From an uncultured Ruminococcus sp. (lineage in GTDB: Bacteria; Bacillota; Clostridia; Oscillospirales; Ruminococcaceae): 64,000 nucleotides of DNA. Below the pieces are notes generated by a model, which saw nothing but the letters and a program-made list of their open reading frames with translations, did not search any database and was not told the DNA's origin. The position numbers and the translations under genes were made by a program. The DNA is taken from positions 56,877 to 120,876 of the forward strand of contig CADAES010000002.1 in assembly GCA_902786975.1 (NCBI GenBank). Direction: 5' to 3'. Position 1 is the stretch's first letter. Each line of letters opens with the position of its first letter. Positions 52,039 through 59,960 of the stretch are shown here, piece after piece.

Positions 52039-52917
52039 ATGACGGGTATAATTACTAAAGCAATCGGAGGCCTCTACACCGTGGAAGCCTCCGACGGTGT
52101 TTATGAATGTAAAGCCAGAGGTATTTTCCGCAAAAAGGGGATATCTCCGTGCTGCGGAGATAATGTCGAGATAACTCCCGAGTCGGATAATAAGGGCGTC
52201 GTTGAAAAGATAATGCCTCGAAAATCGCAGATAATACGACCGCCGCTTGCTAATCTTGACGTGCTGGTGTTCGTTTCCTCAGTTTGTGAGCCTAAACCGA
52301 ATCTTCTTCTGCTTGACGAGTTTATTGCTATCGCAGAGTATAAGAAGATACTCCCGATCGTGGTATTTACTAAGATCGACAAGCAGGACAGCTCGCAGTA
52401 TGCTCAGATCTATACAAAAGCGGGTCTTACCGTTTTTGAAGTCAATAATATCACCGGAGAGGGAAGCGACAGCGTAAAAAGCTTTCTTCAGGGCAAGCTT
52501 TCTGCTTTCACCGGTAATACCGGTGTTGGCAAGTCGTCCCTTCTCAACAGGATCTTTCCCGAGCTTGACCTTGCAACAAATGAGATAAGCGAAAAGCTTG
52601 GCAGAGGAAAGCATACCACCCGCCACGTCCAGCTGTTCAAACTCGAAAACGGCGGCTACATCGCAGATACTCCGGGCTTTTCAACTTTTGATACGAACAA
52701 ATACGATATAATCTATAAGGACGAGCTTGCTGACTGCTTTTGCGAGTTTCGTGAGTATGTCGGCAAGTGCAGATTTCCTGATTGCAGCCATACAAAGGAA
52801 AACGGCTGCGCTGTTATTAAGGCCGTGAATGACGGTCTTATCTCCAAGTCAAGACATGACAGCTATATCAGTATGTATGAACAGGCCAAGCTTCTTAAGG
52901 AGTGGGAGCATAAATGA
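52039..52917 (+). CDS. rsgA: Small-ribosomal-subunit biogenesis GTPase RsgA
   Basis: Circularly permuted GTPase that checks late 30S maturation. 292 residues. The N-terminal OB fold is followed by G4 (FTKIDKQD), G1 (GNTGVGKSSLLNR), G2 (RGKHTTRHVQLF) and G3 (DTPGFS), then the zinc finger with CFCEF, CRFPDCSH and GCAV. The ATG at 52039 is eight bases after GGTGA; the GTG at 52027 lies right behind the prkC stop and lacks a site. In Bacillus rpe lies between rsgA and thiN; here thiN overlaps rsgA directly. Confidence 0.95.
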   Translation: MTGIITKAIGGLYTVEASDGVYECKARGIFRKKGISPCCGDNVEITPESDNKGVVEKIMPRKSQIIRPPLANLDVLVFVSSVCEPKPNLLLLDEFIAIAEYKKILPIVVFTKIDKQDSSQYAQIYTKAGLTVFEVNNITGEGSDSVKSFLQGKLSAFTGNTGVGKSSLLNRIFPELDLATNEISEKLGRGKHTTRHVQLFKLENGGYIADTPGFSTFDTNKYDIIYKDELADCFCEFREYVGKCRFPDCSHTKENGCAVIKAVNDGLISKSRHDSYISMYEQAKLLKEWEHK

Positions 52918-53546
52918 TCGACTGTGTTATATTTGCAGGTGCGGATATGGATACTTCCTTTATCGATGCGCACGAGCTTGAGAACAGATATATCATATGC
53001 GCCGATAGGGGAGTTGTTTACGCAAAGCAGCTGGGCATAAAGCCTGACCTGATAGTCGGTGACTTTGATTCTCTCGGATATGTCCCCGAAGAAGACTGCG
53101 ATGTGCTTGCTTTCAAACCCGAAAAGGACGATACCGACCTTATGATAGCTGTGAAACAGGCTCTTTCAAAAGGCAAAAAGAATCTTCGTATCTATGCTGC
53201 ACTTGGCGGAAGGCTTGACCACACTTTTGCAAGCATACAGACGCTCAGCTTTGCGCTGGATAACGGCGCTCGTGCAGAGCTTGTTTCTCAGTCAGAATTC
53301 GTGACGCTTCTTGATGCGGGAGAATACAGTTTTGAAAACAAGGCAGGACGTTCTCTGTCACTTTTCAGCTACAGCGAGACCGTTAGCGGCCTGACTATCA
53401 AAGGAGTAAAGTATACACTTGAAAATGCGCAGATAAACAGCTCTTTCCCCATAGGCATATCAAATGAGATAATATCTGATAAAGCCACCGTGTCATTTGA
53501 AAAAGGCAGGCTTCTCGTTATCTGCTCGTCAGTAACAACTTCGTGA
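52914..53546 (+). CDS. thiN: Thiamine pyrophosphokinase
   Basis: Transfers pyrophosphate from ATP to thiamine to make thiamine diphosphate. 210 residues. Signatures are the N-terminal ADRGVVYAKQLGIKPDLIVGDFDS, then EKDDTDLMIAVKQA and ALGGRLDHTFASIQ, and a C-terminal beta domain with GLTIKGVKYTLEN. It overlaps rsgA by 4 bases. No TPP riboswitch or other regulatory element is visible next to it. Confidence 0.95.
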   Translation: MIDCVIFAGADMDTSFIDAHELENRYIICADRGVVYAKQLGIKPDLIVGDFDSLGYVPEEDCDVLAFKPEKDDTDLMIAVKQALSKGKKNLRIYAALGGRLDHTFASIQTLSFALDNGARAELVSQSEFVTLLDAGEYSFENKAGRSLSLFSYSETVSGLTIKGVKYTLENAQINSSFPIGISNEIISDKATVSFEKGRLLVICSSVTTS

Positions 53547-53551
53547 TTTGT

Positions 53552-53594
53552 GAATAGTATGGATTAAAGCGCTCGCTGCGCTTTGATCCTATTC
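53552..53594 (+). repeat. Long inverted repeat between thiN and spoVM
   Basis: GAATA pairs with TATTC, GGAT with ATCC and AAAGCGC with GCGCTTT, with loop TCGCT and a small bulge. It ends eight bases before the spoVM ribosome site and has no T run, so it is not a simple terminator. It may be a processing or stability element. Confidence 0.7.
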
Positions 53595-53614
53595 ATCAAA
53601 TGGAGGTAATACTT

Positions 53615-53701
53615 ATGAAGGTCGTTGTGGTAAAGACCCCGAAGCTGTTGTCAGGCGTTTTCAGAATTATTTTCAAAATAAAAAAAGAGGAAGAAAACTG
53701 A
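53615..53701 (+). CDS. spoVM: Stage V sporulation protein M (SpoVM)
   Basis: A 28-residue amphipathic helix protein that recognises the convex forespore membrane and recruits SpoIVA for coat assembly. Read by hand: ATG at 53615, stop at 53699-53701, with GGAGG nine bases before. The pattern matches SpoVM: MKVVVVKTPKLLSGVFRI, then IFKIKKEEEN. The key Pro sits at position 9, and the basic KIKKE end is as in Bacillus. The place after thiN is also the same as in Bacillus, where rpmB follows divergently. rpmB is not present here. Confidence 0.88.
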   Translation: MKVVVVKTPKLLSGVFRIIFKIKKEEEN

Positions 53702-53706
53702 TACCT

Positions 53707-53739
53707 GTGTCCGTGGGAATCTCCTGCGGACACTTTTTG
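53707..53739 (+). terminator. Terminator after spoVM
   Basis: GTGTCCGTGGG pairs with CCTGCGGACAC (one mismatched pair) around AATCT, then TTTTTG. It closes the run that begins at yicC. Confidence 0.88.
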
Positions 53740-53752
53740 CTGTTGCCTGCTA

Positions 53753-53781
53753 TTGCAAAAACGATCGGAATGTGTTATAAT
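53753..53781 (+). promoter_or_regulatory. Promoter of dnaD-dnaI
   Basis: TTGCAA, 17 bases ending in TGT, TATAAT. Start of transcription about 25 bases before the dnaD ATG. Confidence 0.78.
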
Positions 53782-53812
53782 AAACAGGAAATTTATATCA
53801 TCGGAGAAAACT

Positions 53813-54835
53813 ATGAATTATACATTTGGTGTTGATAACTGGGGCGGTCATTTTTCTGTCCCGTGTTCTGTCGTGACCCAGTACCTTCGGATCAGCGACG
53901 GAGATCATATAAAGGTACTTTTGTATATCCTCGCAGCTCCTGTAAGGACGCTGTCATCGGAAGTTATTGCTGATGCAGTCGGCTGCAGCGTCGATACTGT
54001 TGACGATGCCGTTGCTCACTGGACGAGCCTCGGGGTGCTTTCGGTGAACGGAAAGACTGCATCTGCCGCACCCGTCGTTCAGACGGCGGTACAGCAGACA
54101 GCTTTGCCCGTCAGCACAGTCGAGTCTATTAAACCGACTGATAAAGCCATTGACAGGAAGATAGTCGTCAGCTACACACAGAAGGAGCTTCTTGAAAAGG
54201 CAAATCAGGACAGCGAGCTGAAGCATCTTTTTGACGAGATACAAAAATATCTTAAATTTTCGATAAACGGGAAAGAACTCGGCAGGCTCGTTGAGCTGTA
54301 TGAGCTGTATCACTACGACGTTCCGACTATACTGCTTATGGCTGAGTATTGCCGCTCGATGGACAAGACCAGCGTTAATTACCTTGCCACAACTCTTGAG
54401 AATTGGTATTCTCAGGATATCACCACCTATGATCAGGTCGAAGCCGAGATCGTTAAGAGAACGGAGCTTTACAGCTATGAAAAGATAGTCTGCAAATGCT
54501 TCGGCATAAGCGGAAGGCTCAGCTCATCGCAGAGAGAGTACGCTGAAAAGTGGAGATCAGGCGGAATAGACGAGAGCCTGCTTGGTATTGCATATGATAA
54601 ATGTATGGACGGTACAGGCGGAAAACTGCGCTTTAAGTATATTGATACGGTCATATCGTCGTGGATGAACAAGGGGATTAAAACGGCCGAGCAGGTCAAA
54701 GCAGACGATGAGCAATTCCGAGGCAAAAACTCAGCTTCGTCTGCCGCAAGCGAAAAGACCAATTCGTACAGTATAGAAAAGCTTGAAGAAATGGACAAGA
54801 ACTTTGTTTTGAGAAATGAGGGAAATAAACAATGA
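53813..54835 (+). CDS. dnaD: DnaD-domain replication initiation protein
   Basis: Primosome protein that helps DnaA- and PriA-directed helicase loading. 340 residues from the ATG at 53813 after CGGAG; the frame from 53753 overlaps the promoter. The N-terminal part (about 1-85) is a winged helix (LSSEVIADAVGCSVDTVDDAV). A low-complexity Ala/Val/Thr linker follows. The C-terminal half holds two DnaD/DnaB2-type helical modules, the second with the pattern YAEKWRSGGIDESLLGIAYDK. ATGA overlap with dnaI shows coupling. Confidence 0.85.
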   Translation: MNYTFGVDNWGGHFSVPCSVVTQYLRISDGDHIKVLLYILAAPVRTLSSEVIADAVGCSVDTVDDAVAHWTSLGVLSVNGKTASAAPVVQTAVQQTALPVSTVESIKPTDKAIDRKIVVSYTQKELLEKANQDSELKHLFDEIQKYLKFSINGKELGRLVELYELYHYDVPTILLMAEYCRSMDKTSVNYLATTLENWYSQDITTYDQVEAEIVKRTELYSYEKIVCKCFGISGRLSSSQREYAEKWRSGGIDESLLGIAYDKCMDGTGGKLRFKYIDTVISSWMNKGIKTAEQVKADDEQFRGKNSASSAASEKTNSYSIEKLEEMDKNFVLRNEGNKQ

Positions 54836-55797
54836 GTATTTCCGAAGAAGCTTACATAAAAGCAGAAAACGAACTGAATAAAAGGCGCAGAAATGCTGAG
54901 ATCGAGTATCTTGAACATTGTGACAGGGCTCATTCTATAGAACCTGAGCTTGCTGAGATAACCGAGAAGATCGCAGGTGCCAACTGCGAGATAATCAAGG
55001 CTATCACAAAAAGATCCTCTGATAAGAAGCCCAGCGAGCTTATCATGCAGATAAAGGAAAACAATAAGCTTGCCCATGAAAGGAAAAAGGCTATCCTTCA
55101 AAGGTTAGGACTTCCCGAAAACTATCTCGATCATAACTACACCTGTAAGCTTTGCAGTGACACGGGATTTGTGAACGGCAAAAGGTGCAGGTGCTTTGAC
55201 GAGCTGCTGGATAAATACTATATAGAAGAGCTTTCCAAGGACTGTGATATAGCTTTTCACGATTTTGACGAGTTTAAGCTCGACCTTTATCCCGATACAG
55301 GAGAGAATGGTTCTCCGAGACAGCAGATGCAGATGATACTAAACAGGTGTATAACGTATGCAAACGAATTCAGCGAGGATTCGCCGTCTTTGTTCTTTTA
55401 CGGAAATACAGGGCTCGGAAAAACGTTCCTTTCGTCCTGCATTGCAAAGAAAGTTATCTTAAAGGGACACAGCGTTGTTTTCAGGTCTATCCTGAAAGTA
55501 TTTGACGATGCGCTTTCGGAGCATTTCGGAAAGAAAACAGGAGATACACTTGAAAAGCTCAGAGATTGCGACCTTGTTATCCTTGACGATCTCGGCTCGG
55601 AATTCAGTTCGCAGTCCGATCCTATCTTCTATCAGATACTCAACGATAGGGTCAATATGCACAAGCCCACTATAATCAGCTCAAATATGACACTTCAGCA
55701 GCTGAATGCCAGGTATAACGAAAGGATAGTATCAAGACTTCTTGGCGAATTCAATAGATTTCCGTTCGTTGGTGAGGATATAAGATTTAAAAAATAG
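54832..55797 (+). CDS. dnaI: Helicase loader DnaI/DnaC-like AAA ATPase
   Basis: Loads the DnaB helicase during initiation and restart. 321 residues. The N-terminal part is a coiled coil (about 1-95). A zinc-type cysteine patch follows (CKLCSDTGFVNGKRCRCF) near residues 104-121, and then the AAA domain with Walker A YGNTGLGKTFLSS, Walker B LVILDDLGSEF and sensor SSNMTLQQL. The Cys patch is typical of Firmicutes DnaI. Partner of dnaD, and of dnaB at 23 kb. Confidence 0.93.
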   Translation: MSISEEAYIKAENELNKRRRNAEIEYLEHCDRAHSIEPELAEITEKIAGANCEIIKAITKRSSDKKPSELIMQIKENNKLAHERKKAILQRLGLPENYLDHNYTCKLCSDTGFVNGKRCRCFDELLDKYYIEELSKDCDIAFHDFDEFKLDLYPDTGENGSPRQQMQMILNRCITYANEFSEDSPSLFFYGNTGLGKTFLSSCIAKKVILKGHSVVFRSILKVFDDALSEHFGKKTGDTLEKLRDCDLVILDDLGSEFSSQSDPIFYQILNDRVNMHKPTIISSNMTLQQLNARYNERIVSRLLGEFNRFPFVGEDIRFKK

Positions 55798-55808
55798 TGT
55801 CTTTTTTC

Positions 55809-55833
55809 AGCCGCATTTTCTGCGGCTTTTTTG
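55809..55833 (+). terminator. Terminator after dnaI
   Basis: Perfect 7-base stem AGCCGCA / TGCGGCT, loop TTTTC, then TTTTTTG. A T-rich stretch on the other side lets it work in both directions. Confidence 0.88.
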
Positions 55834-55848
55834 TTTACAATTATCTGC

Positions 55849-55877
55849 TTGACAAATTAGTTAGTTTATGCTAACAT
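55849..55877 (+). promoter_or_regulatory. Promoter of the feo operon
   Basis: TTGACA, 17 bases ending in TGC, TAACAT. It carries an inverted repeat in its spacer (next entry). Confidence 0.75.
55860..55875 (+). promoter_or_regulatory. Candidate metal-regulator operator in the feo promoter
   Basis: GTTAG, six bases, CTAAC, flanked by further partial symmetry. It fills the spacer between the -35 and -10 boxes. The half site resembles the TTAG/CTAA boxes of DtxR/MntR-type repressors. A repressor bound here would block polymerase when iron is plentiful. The regulator is not in the window. Confidence 0.45.
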
Positions 55878-55914
55878 ATATAAGGCAAAACGAATAAAGG
55901 AGATTTGATATAAA

Positions 55915-56148
55915 GTGACACTTGATTTGCTTCCCGTCGGGAAAAATGCAACAATAGTATCTGTGGGCGGTGAAGGCGCTCTCAGGTGCAGGCTCCTCGA
56001 TATGGGGCTTATACCCAAAACAAAGGTCAAAGTCAGAAAGGTCGCTCCGATGGGTGACCCGATAGAGCTTGAGATAAGAGGTTATGAACTAACCCTGAGA
56101 AAAGACGATGCAAGGCAGATAGTAATAACGGAAAGCGGTGAAGACTGA
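55915..56148 (+). CDS. feoA: Ferrous iron transport protein A
   Basis: 77-residue SH3-like cytoplasmic partner of FeoB, needed for full Fe(II) uptake. The family pattern is GEGALRCRLLDMGLIPKTKVKV, then VAPMGDPIELEIRGYELTLR. GTG start at 55915, with AAAGGAGA 12 bases upstream. The TGA overlaps the feoB ATG by one base. First gene of the feoA-feoB-Cys-rich protein transcript. Confidence 0.93.
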   Translation: MTLDLLPVGKNATIVSVGGEGALRCRLLDMGLIPKTKVKVRKVAPMGDPIELEIRGYELTLRKDDARQIVITESGED

Positions 56149-58154
56149 TGGTTTTTGCTCTTGTTGGTAATCAGAACTGCGGAAAGACCACGCTCTTTAA
56201 CTGTCTTACCGGTTCAAATCAGCATGTCGGTAATTTTCCGGGCGTTACTGTCGACCAGAAGATAGGAAATATAATCGGTGCGAAGAATGCCGCTGTTGTC
56301 GATCTTCCAGGTATCTACTCTCTAAGACCGTATACACAGGAGGAGATCGTTACCAGGGACTTTATCATAAATGAAAAGCCCGATGGCATAATAAACATTG
56401 TCGATGCCACGAATATTGAAAGAAACCTCTATCTTTCCCTTCAGCTGCTTGAAATGCATATTCCTATGGTAATAGCGCTGAATATGATGGATGAAGTGCG
56501 AAATAACGGCGGTACGATAAATATCCAGCGCATCTCCGAAATGCTCGGCGTCCCGGTAGTTCCAATAAGCGCTGCTAAAAACGAGGGAATAAGCGAGCTT
56601 GTTTCGCACGCTATCGACGTGGCACAAAAGAAAACATTTCCAAAGATAACCGATTTCTGTCCGCAGGGACCTGTGCACAGATGCGTTCACAGCGTTACCC
56701 ACCAGATAGAGGACCACGCTATCAAATTCGGCATCTCGCCGAGGTTTTGTGCAACAAAGCTTATAGAAAACGACAGCGACTTTATTAAAGTGCTTGAGCT
56801 TGACGATAACGAGCTTGAGCTTATAGAGCACAGCGTTCTTGAAATGGAGAACGAACGTGGAATGGACAGAAATGCTGCCCTCGCCGATATGCGTTATGAC
56901 TTTATCGAGGGTGTCTGCCGTGTGTGCGTCGTTAAGTGCAAGGAGAGTATAGAGCACAAACGCAGCGTAAAAATAGATAATATCCTTACAGGGAAATATC
57001 TTGCGATACCGCTGTTCGTTCTGATAATGTGTGCAGTGTTCTACCTGACATTCGGCGTTATAGGTTCATTCCTGAGCGACCTCCTTGCAAGCGGTATAGG
57101 CAAGCTTTCGGGTGTTGTCGATAAAGGTCTTACGTCATACGGCATCAATCCCGTTGTTCGCAGTCTGATAATCGACGGTATCTTTGCCGGAGTAGGAAGC
57201 GTCCTCAGCTTTTTGCCTATAATAGTTGTACTGTTTTTCTTCCTGTCGGTTCTCGAAGATACAGGCTATATGGCTCGAGTCGCCTTTGTAATGGACAAGC
57301 TCCTGCGTAAGATCGGACTTTCCGGCAGGAGTATCGTACCTATGCTTATCGGTTTTGGCTGCTCGGTTCCCGCTGTAATGGCAAGCAGGACGCTGTCATC
57401 AAACAGGGACAGAAAAATGACAATTATGCTCGTTCCGTTCATGAGCTGTTCAGCGAAGATACCTATATACACTTTGTTCGCAACTGCTTTCTTCCCCAAA
57501 AGCGCTGCTTTGGTCATGATAATCCTATATTTTTCGGGAATACTTATCGGTATAATCGTAGCACTGCTTTTAAAATCAACGGTATTTAAGGGCAAGCCTG
57601 TTCCTTTTGTAATGGAGCTCCCGAATTACCGCATACCGTCGCTGAAAACCGTATTGCTGCTAATGTGGGACAAAGCCAAGGATTTTCTGCAAAAAGCCTT
57701 TACTGTTATTTTCGTGGCAACGATAATAATATGGTTCCTGCAAAAGTTCGATGCTAAGCTTAACGTTGTCACAGACAGCTCGCAGAGCCTGCTTGCGCTT
57801 ATCGGAAAGTTTATCGCACCTGTGTTCTCACCGCTGGGCTTCGGTGATTGGCGGATAACAACATCGCTTATCTCGGGATTTACCGCAAAGGAAGCTGTTG
57901 TAAGCACGCTCGGTGTTCTATCGCAGACGGGAAATGCCGAGCTCCAGAATACCGTCAGCACGATGTTCACTTCACTTTCCGCTGCAAGCTTCCTTGCGTT
58001 CACGCTGCTTTATACTCCGTGTGTAGCAGCCGTTGCAGCGATAAAGAGGGAACTTGCATCAAGGTCAAAGACGGTGCTTATAGTTATAATGCAGTGTGCG
58101 ATAGCCTGGTGCGTTTCGTTTGCCGTGTTCAATATCGGCAGTCTGCTTTCCTGA
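56148..58154 (+). CDS. feoB: Ferrous iron transporter FeoB
   Basis: Membrane Fe(II) permease with an N-terminal G protein. 668 residues. G1 is GNQNCGKTTLFNCLTG, G2 region NFPGVTVDQKIG, G3 DLPGIYSL, G4 NMMD. After a helical spacer come about eight membrane helices from residue 285 on, with the conserved GFGCSVPAVMASRT, FMSCSAKIPIYTLF and SGFTAKEAVVSTLG. Both Gate motifs carry the conserved Cys. Ordinary length for Firmicutes FeoB. No feoC; a small Cys-rich protein follows 8 bases later. Confidence 0.97.
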   Translation: MVFALVGNQNCGKTTLFNCLTGSNQHVGNFPGVTVDQKIGNIIGAKNAAVVDLPGIYSLRPYTQEEIVTRDFIINEKPDGIINIVDATNIERNLYLSLQLLEMHIPMVIALNMMDEVRNNGGTINIQRISEMLGVPVVPISAAKNEGISELVSHAIDVAQKKTFPKITDFCPQGPVHRCVHSVTHQIEDHAIKFGISPRFCATKLIENDSDFIKVLELDDNELELIEHSVLEMENERGMDRNAALADMRYDFIEGVCRVCVVKCKESIEHKRSVKIDNILTGKYLAIPLFVLIMCAVFYLTFGVIGSFLSDLLASGIGKLSGVVDKGLTSYGINPVVRSLIIDGIFAGVGSVLSFLPIIVVLFFFLSVLEDTGYMARVAFVMDKLLRKIGLSGRSIVPMLIGFGCSVPAVMASRTLSSNRDRKMTIMLVPFMSCSAKIPIYTLFATAFFPKSAALVMIILYFSGILIGIIVALLLKSTVFKGKPVPFVMELPNYRIPSLKTVLLLMWDKAKDFLQKAFTVIFVATIIIWFLQKFDAKLNVVTDSSQSLLALIGKFIAPVFSPLGFGDWRITTSLISGFTAKEAVVSTLGVLSQTGNAELQNTVSTMFTSLSAASFLAFTLLYTPCVAAVAAIKRELASRSKTVLIVIMQCAIAWCVSFAVFNIGSLLS

Positions 58155-58162
58155 GGTGAGTT

Positions 58163-58321
58163 ATGAAGCTTGCGGATTATGTGCTTATTGCAATAATAAT
58201 ACTGTTAGCTGCCGCTGCGGTCGTTAGTATCGTCAAACAGCGCAAAAAGGGCGGCTGCTGTGGACAGTGCAGAGGCTGTGCCCTAAGCGGGAAATGCAGC
58301 AAACAGGATAAATCAGAATAA
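58163..58321 (+). CDS. FeoB-associated Cys-rich membrane protein
   Basis: 52 residues, read by hand after feoB: ATG at 58163 with GAGGTGAG before it, stop at 58319-58321. An N-terminal membrane helix (about 6-24) is followed by a basic stretch (KQRKKGG) and then five cysteines in CCGQCRGCALSGKC. This pattern is that of the small FeoB-associated Cys-rich proteins that stand in for FeoC in many Firmicutes. It probably binds iron or an Fe-S cluster at the inner face of the membrane. Confidence 0.85.
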   Translation: MKLADYVLIAIIILLAAAAVVSIVKQRKKGGCCGQCRGCALSGKCSKQDKSE

Positions 58322-58328
58322 TAAAGTC

Positions 58329-58370
58329 AGCCATACAGGGAGGTGCTCTCTGTATGGCTGTGTTGTTTTA
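58329..58370 (+). terminator. Terminator of the feo operon
   Basis: A 14-base stem, AGCCATACAG with CTGTATGGCT plus GGAG/CTCT inside, loop GTG, then GTGTTGTTTTA. It lies between the convergent feo and metallophosphoesterase genes. Confidence 0.85.
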
Positions 58371-59468
58371 ATTCTGTTTGATATCAATAATGGCAAACTC
58401 CGACTTTGTGCCTGTCTTGAACTTGATAGCCCAGCAGGAGATGCCCGAGGTGACGATAAATTCGGTGTTGTCACGCTTTTCATAACCGTATGTCCTGTCG
58501 TTTATGTTGAACCATTCTCCGACGTGCGTGATAGGGAAGAACTGACCTCCGTGAGTATGACCGGAAAGGACAAGGTCTGCGTTGCTCTTTGCCTCTCGCT
58601 CGTAATCGGCGGGCTGGTGGTCCAGAACGATGATGTACTTGCTTGTGTCAAGCCCCTGTAAAAGCTCGACTGCATCCTTTCTGCCCTTGTCTGATTTGTC
58701 TTTTCTGCCGACAATGTAAAACCTGTTGTCTATCAGTTCGTATTCATCGCTCAGTATATGAATGTTGTTCTTTTTCATCTCACTTTCAAGATCCTCCGAC
58801 GAGAAGCCTCTACGCTCGCTGCCATAGTAACCTTTATCGTGATTGCCGTAGGAAAACCATACCCCGTATTTGAAATTTGTCTTTCCAAGTGCCTCACATG
58901 CCTTGACCATATTTTCACGGTCTGTACCGTCATCAACAAAATCTCCCGGGATAAGCAGGATGTCCGGCTCCTGCTTTTCTATAGCTTCAAGCTCCTTTGC
59001 AAAGCCATCGCCGTCGAATGTGTTGTTTATGTGAGAATCAGCAAACATCGCTATTTTAAGGCTCCCGACCTGCTTGTCCGTGGTCAGGCTGTAATCGGTC
59101 TGCCAGACGTTATTGCAAAGAATATAACCGACGGTAAGGTATATAACGGTGACCGCTATAGCTGCCCAGCCTTGAAGATTTATCTTCGGCTTCTTTTTGG
59201 TGATGAGCTTTGCTATCCTTACTATCAGACCGAATAACAGGAAGAACAAAATGAAATGCAGAAGTATTATAACTGCGTTGACAAGCGACATCAAAAGAAC
59301 CGTAACTGCAAAACATACGGAGATAATGCCGAATGAGAAAAGCAGCTCCCGGCGCTTTTTGCCGCCGGACAGTTTTTTAAATATGCCGAACCTTGCTATT
59401 GCAAAGACCAGATAGATGCTGCCGCTGACAGCTGCTCCGATCACGGCACCGAGTATGATCAACCACAT
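58368..59468 (-). CDS. Membrane-anchored calcineurin-like metallophosphoesterase
   Basis: 366 residues. Four membrane helices in the first 120 residues (about 2-25, 43-62, 64-88, 98-117) are followed by an external or membrane-side phosphoesterase domain from about 137. Metal motifs are MFADSHINN, LIPGDFVDDG, YGNHDKGYYG, VLDHQPADY and LSGHTHGGQFFP. The overall plan resembles YkuE/YaeI-like phosphodiesterases that act on lipids such as UDP-diacylglucosamine, but the substrate is not clear. It has its own extended -10 promoter. Confidence 0.88.
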   Translation of the reverse strand: MWLIILGAVIGAAVSGSIYLVFAIARFGIFKKLSGGKKRRELLFSFGIISVCFAVTVLLMSLVNAVIILLHFILFFLLFGLIVRIAKLITKKKPKINLQGWAAIAVTVIYLTVGYILCNNVWQTDYSLTTDKQVGSLKIAMFADSHINNTFDGDGFAKELEAIEKQEPDILLIPGDFVDDGTDRENMVKACEALGKTNFKYGVWFSYGNHDKGYYGSERRGFSSEDLESEMKKNNIHILSDEYELIDNRFYIVGRKDKSDKGRKDAVELLQGLDTSKYIIVLDHQPADYEREAKSNADLVLSGHTHGGQFFPITHVGEWFNINDRTYGYEKRDNTEFIVTSGISCWAIKFKTGTKSEFAIIDIKQN

Positions 59469-59510
59469 AGTTTCACGCCCCCTTTTTGTAAGATGTCTTC
59501 TTCTGTTCTG

Positions 59511-59539
59511 ATTATATCACAAAAGTCAAACGATTACAA
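59511..59539 (-). promoter_or_regulatory. Promoter of the metallophosphoesterase gene
   Basis: Minus strand TTGTAA, 17 bases ending in TGA, TATAAT. Confidence 0.7.
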
Positions 59540-59610
59540 TTACTTATATGTAATATTCGTCTATGCCTTTTAATAATACACATATTTTTACGATTAATTA
59601 TAAAAAATAC

Positions 59611-59639
59611 TTGACACGAGGGTATAAAAATGATATAAT
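59611..59639 (+). promoter_or_regulatory. Promoter of tRNA-Pro
   Basis: TTGACA, 17 bases ending in TGA, TATAAT: consensus in both boxes plus an extended -10, as expected for a tRNA gene. Confidence 0.9.
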
Positions 59640-59651
59640 ATATATCGTTAT

Positions 59652-59725
59652 CGGGGTGTGGCGCAGATTGGTAGCGCGCTTCCTTGGGGTGGAAGAGGTC
59701 GTCGGTTCAAATCCGGTCACTCCGA
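59652..59725 (+). tRNA. tRNA-Pro (anticodon GGG)
   Basis: A 74-base cloverleaf. Acceptor CGGGGTG pairs with CACTCCG (one G-T); D arm GCGC/GCGC; anticodon stem CTTCC/GGAAG with loop TTGGGGT, anticodon GGG at 59686-59688; T loop TTCAAAT. Discriminator A at 59725. CCA is not encoded. Confidence 0.96.
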
Positions 59726-59734
59726 CTTGTGAAA

Positions 59735-59776
59735 AGTCTTTATTTGCGATAATCTCGCAGATAAAGGCTTTTTTTG
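59735..59776 (+). terminator. Terminator of tRNA-Pro
   Basis: A 14-base stem (two mismatched pairs) from AGTCTTTATTTGCG to CGCAGATAAAGGCT, loop ATAATCT, then a run of T. Confidence 0.88.
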
Positions 59777-59960
59777 TTTCTGCTTTTTACAGCTGCCTCA
59801 GCGAGTATGATTATTCTTAATGAAAATTGAATGGAATTCAATATAAAACTGTTCAAATTCACAAAAGTTGTTGATATTTTTCGTAATATGTGTTATAATC
59901 ATTTTAAAGTTTGGGCAGCTTGTATTTGTGCTGCCTCTATTCTCCCACGGAGGTGGATAT

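Noticed and set aside
53547-53614. Riboswitch near thiN
   Set aside because: No TPP-type conserved segments. The only structure is a simple inverted repeat downstream of thiN.
59563-59820. 85-codon open frame across tRNA-Pro
   Set aside because: It reads through the tRNA and its terminator, so it is a chance frame.
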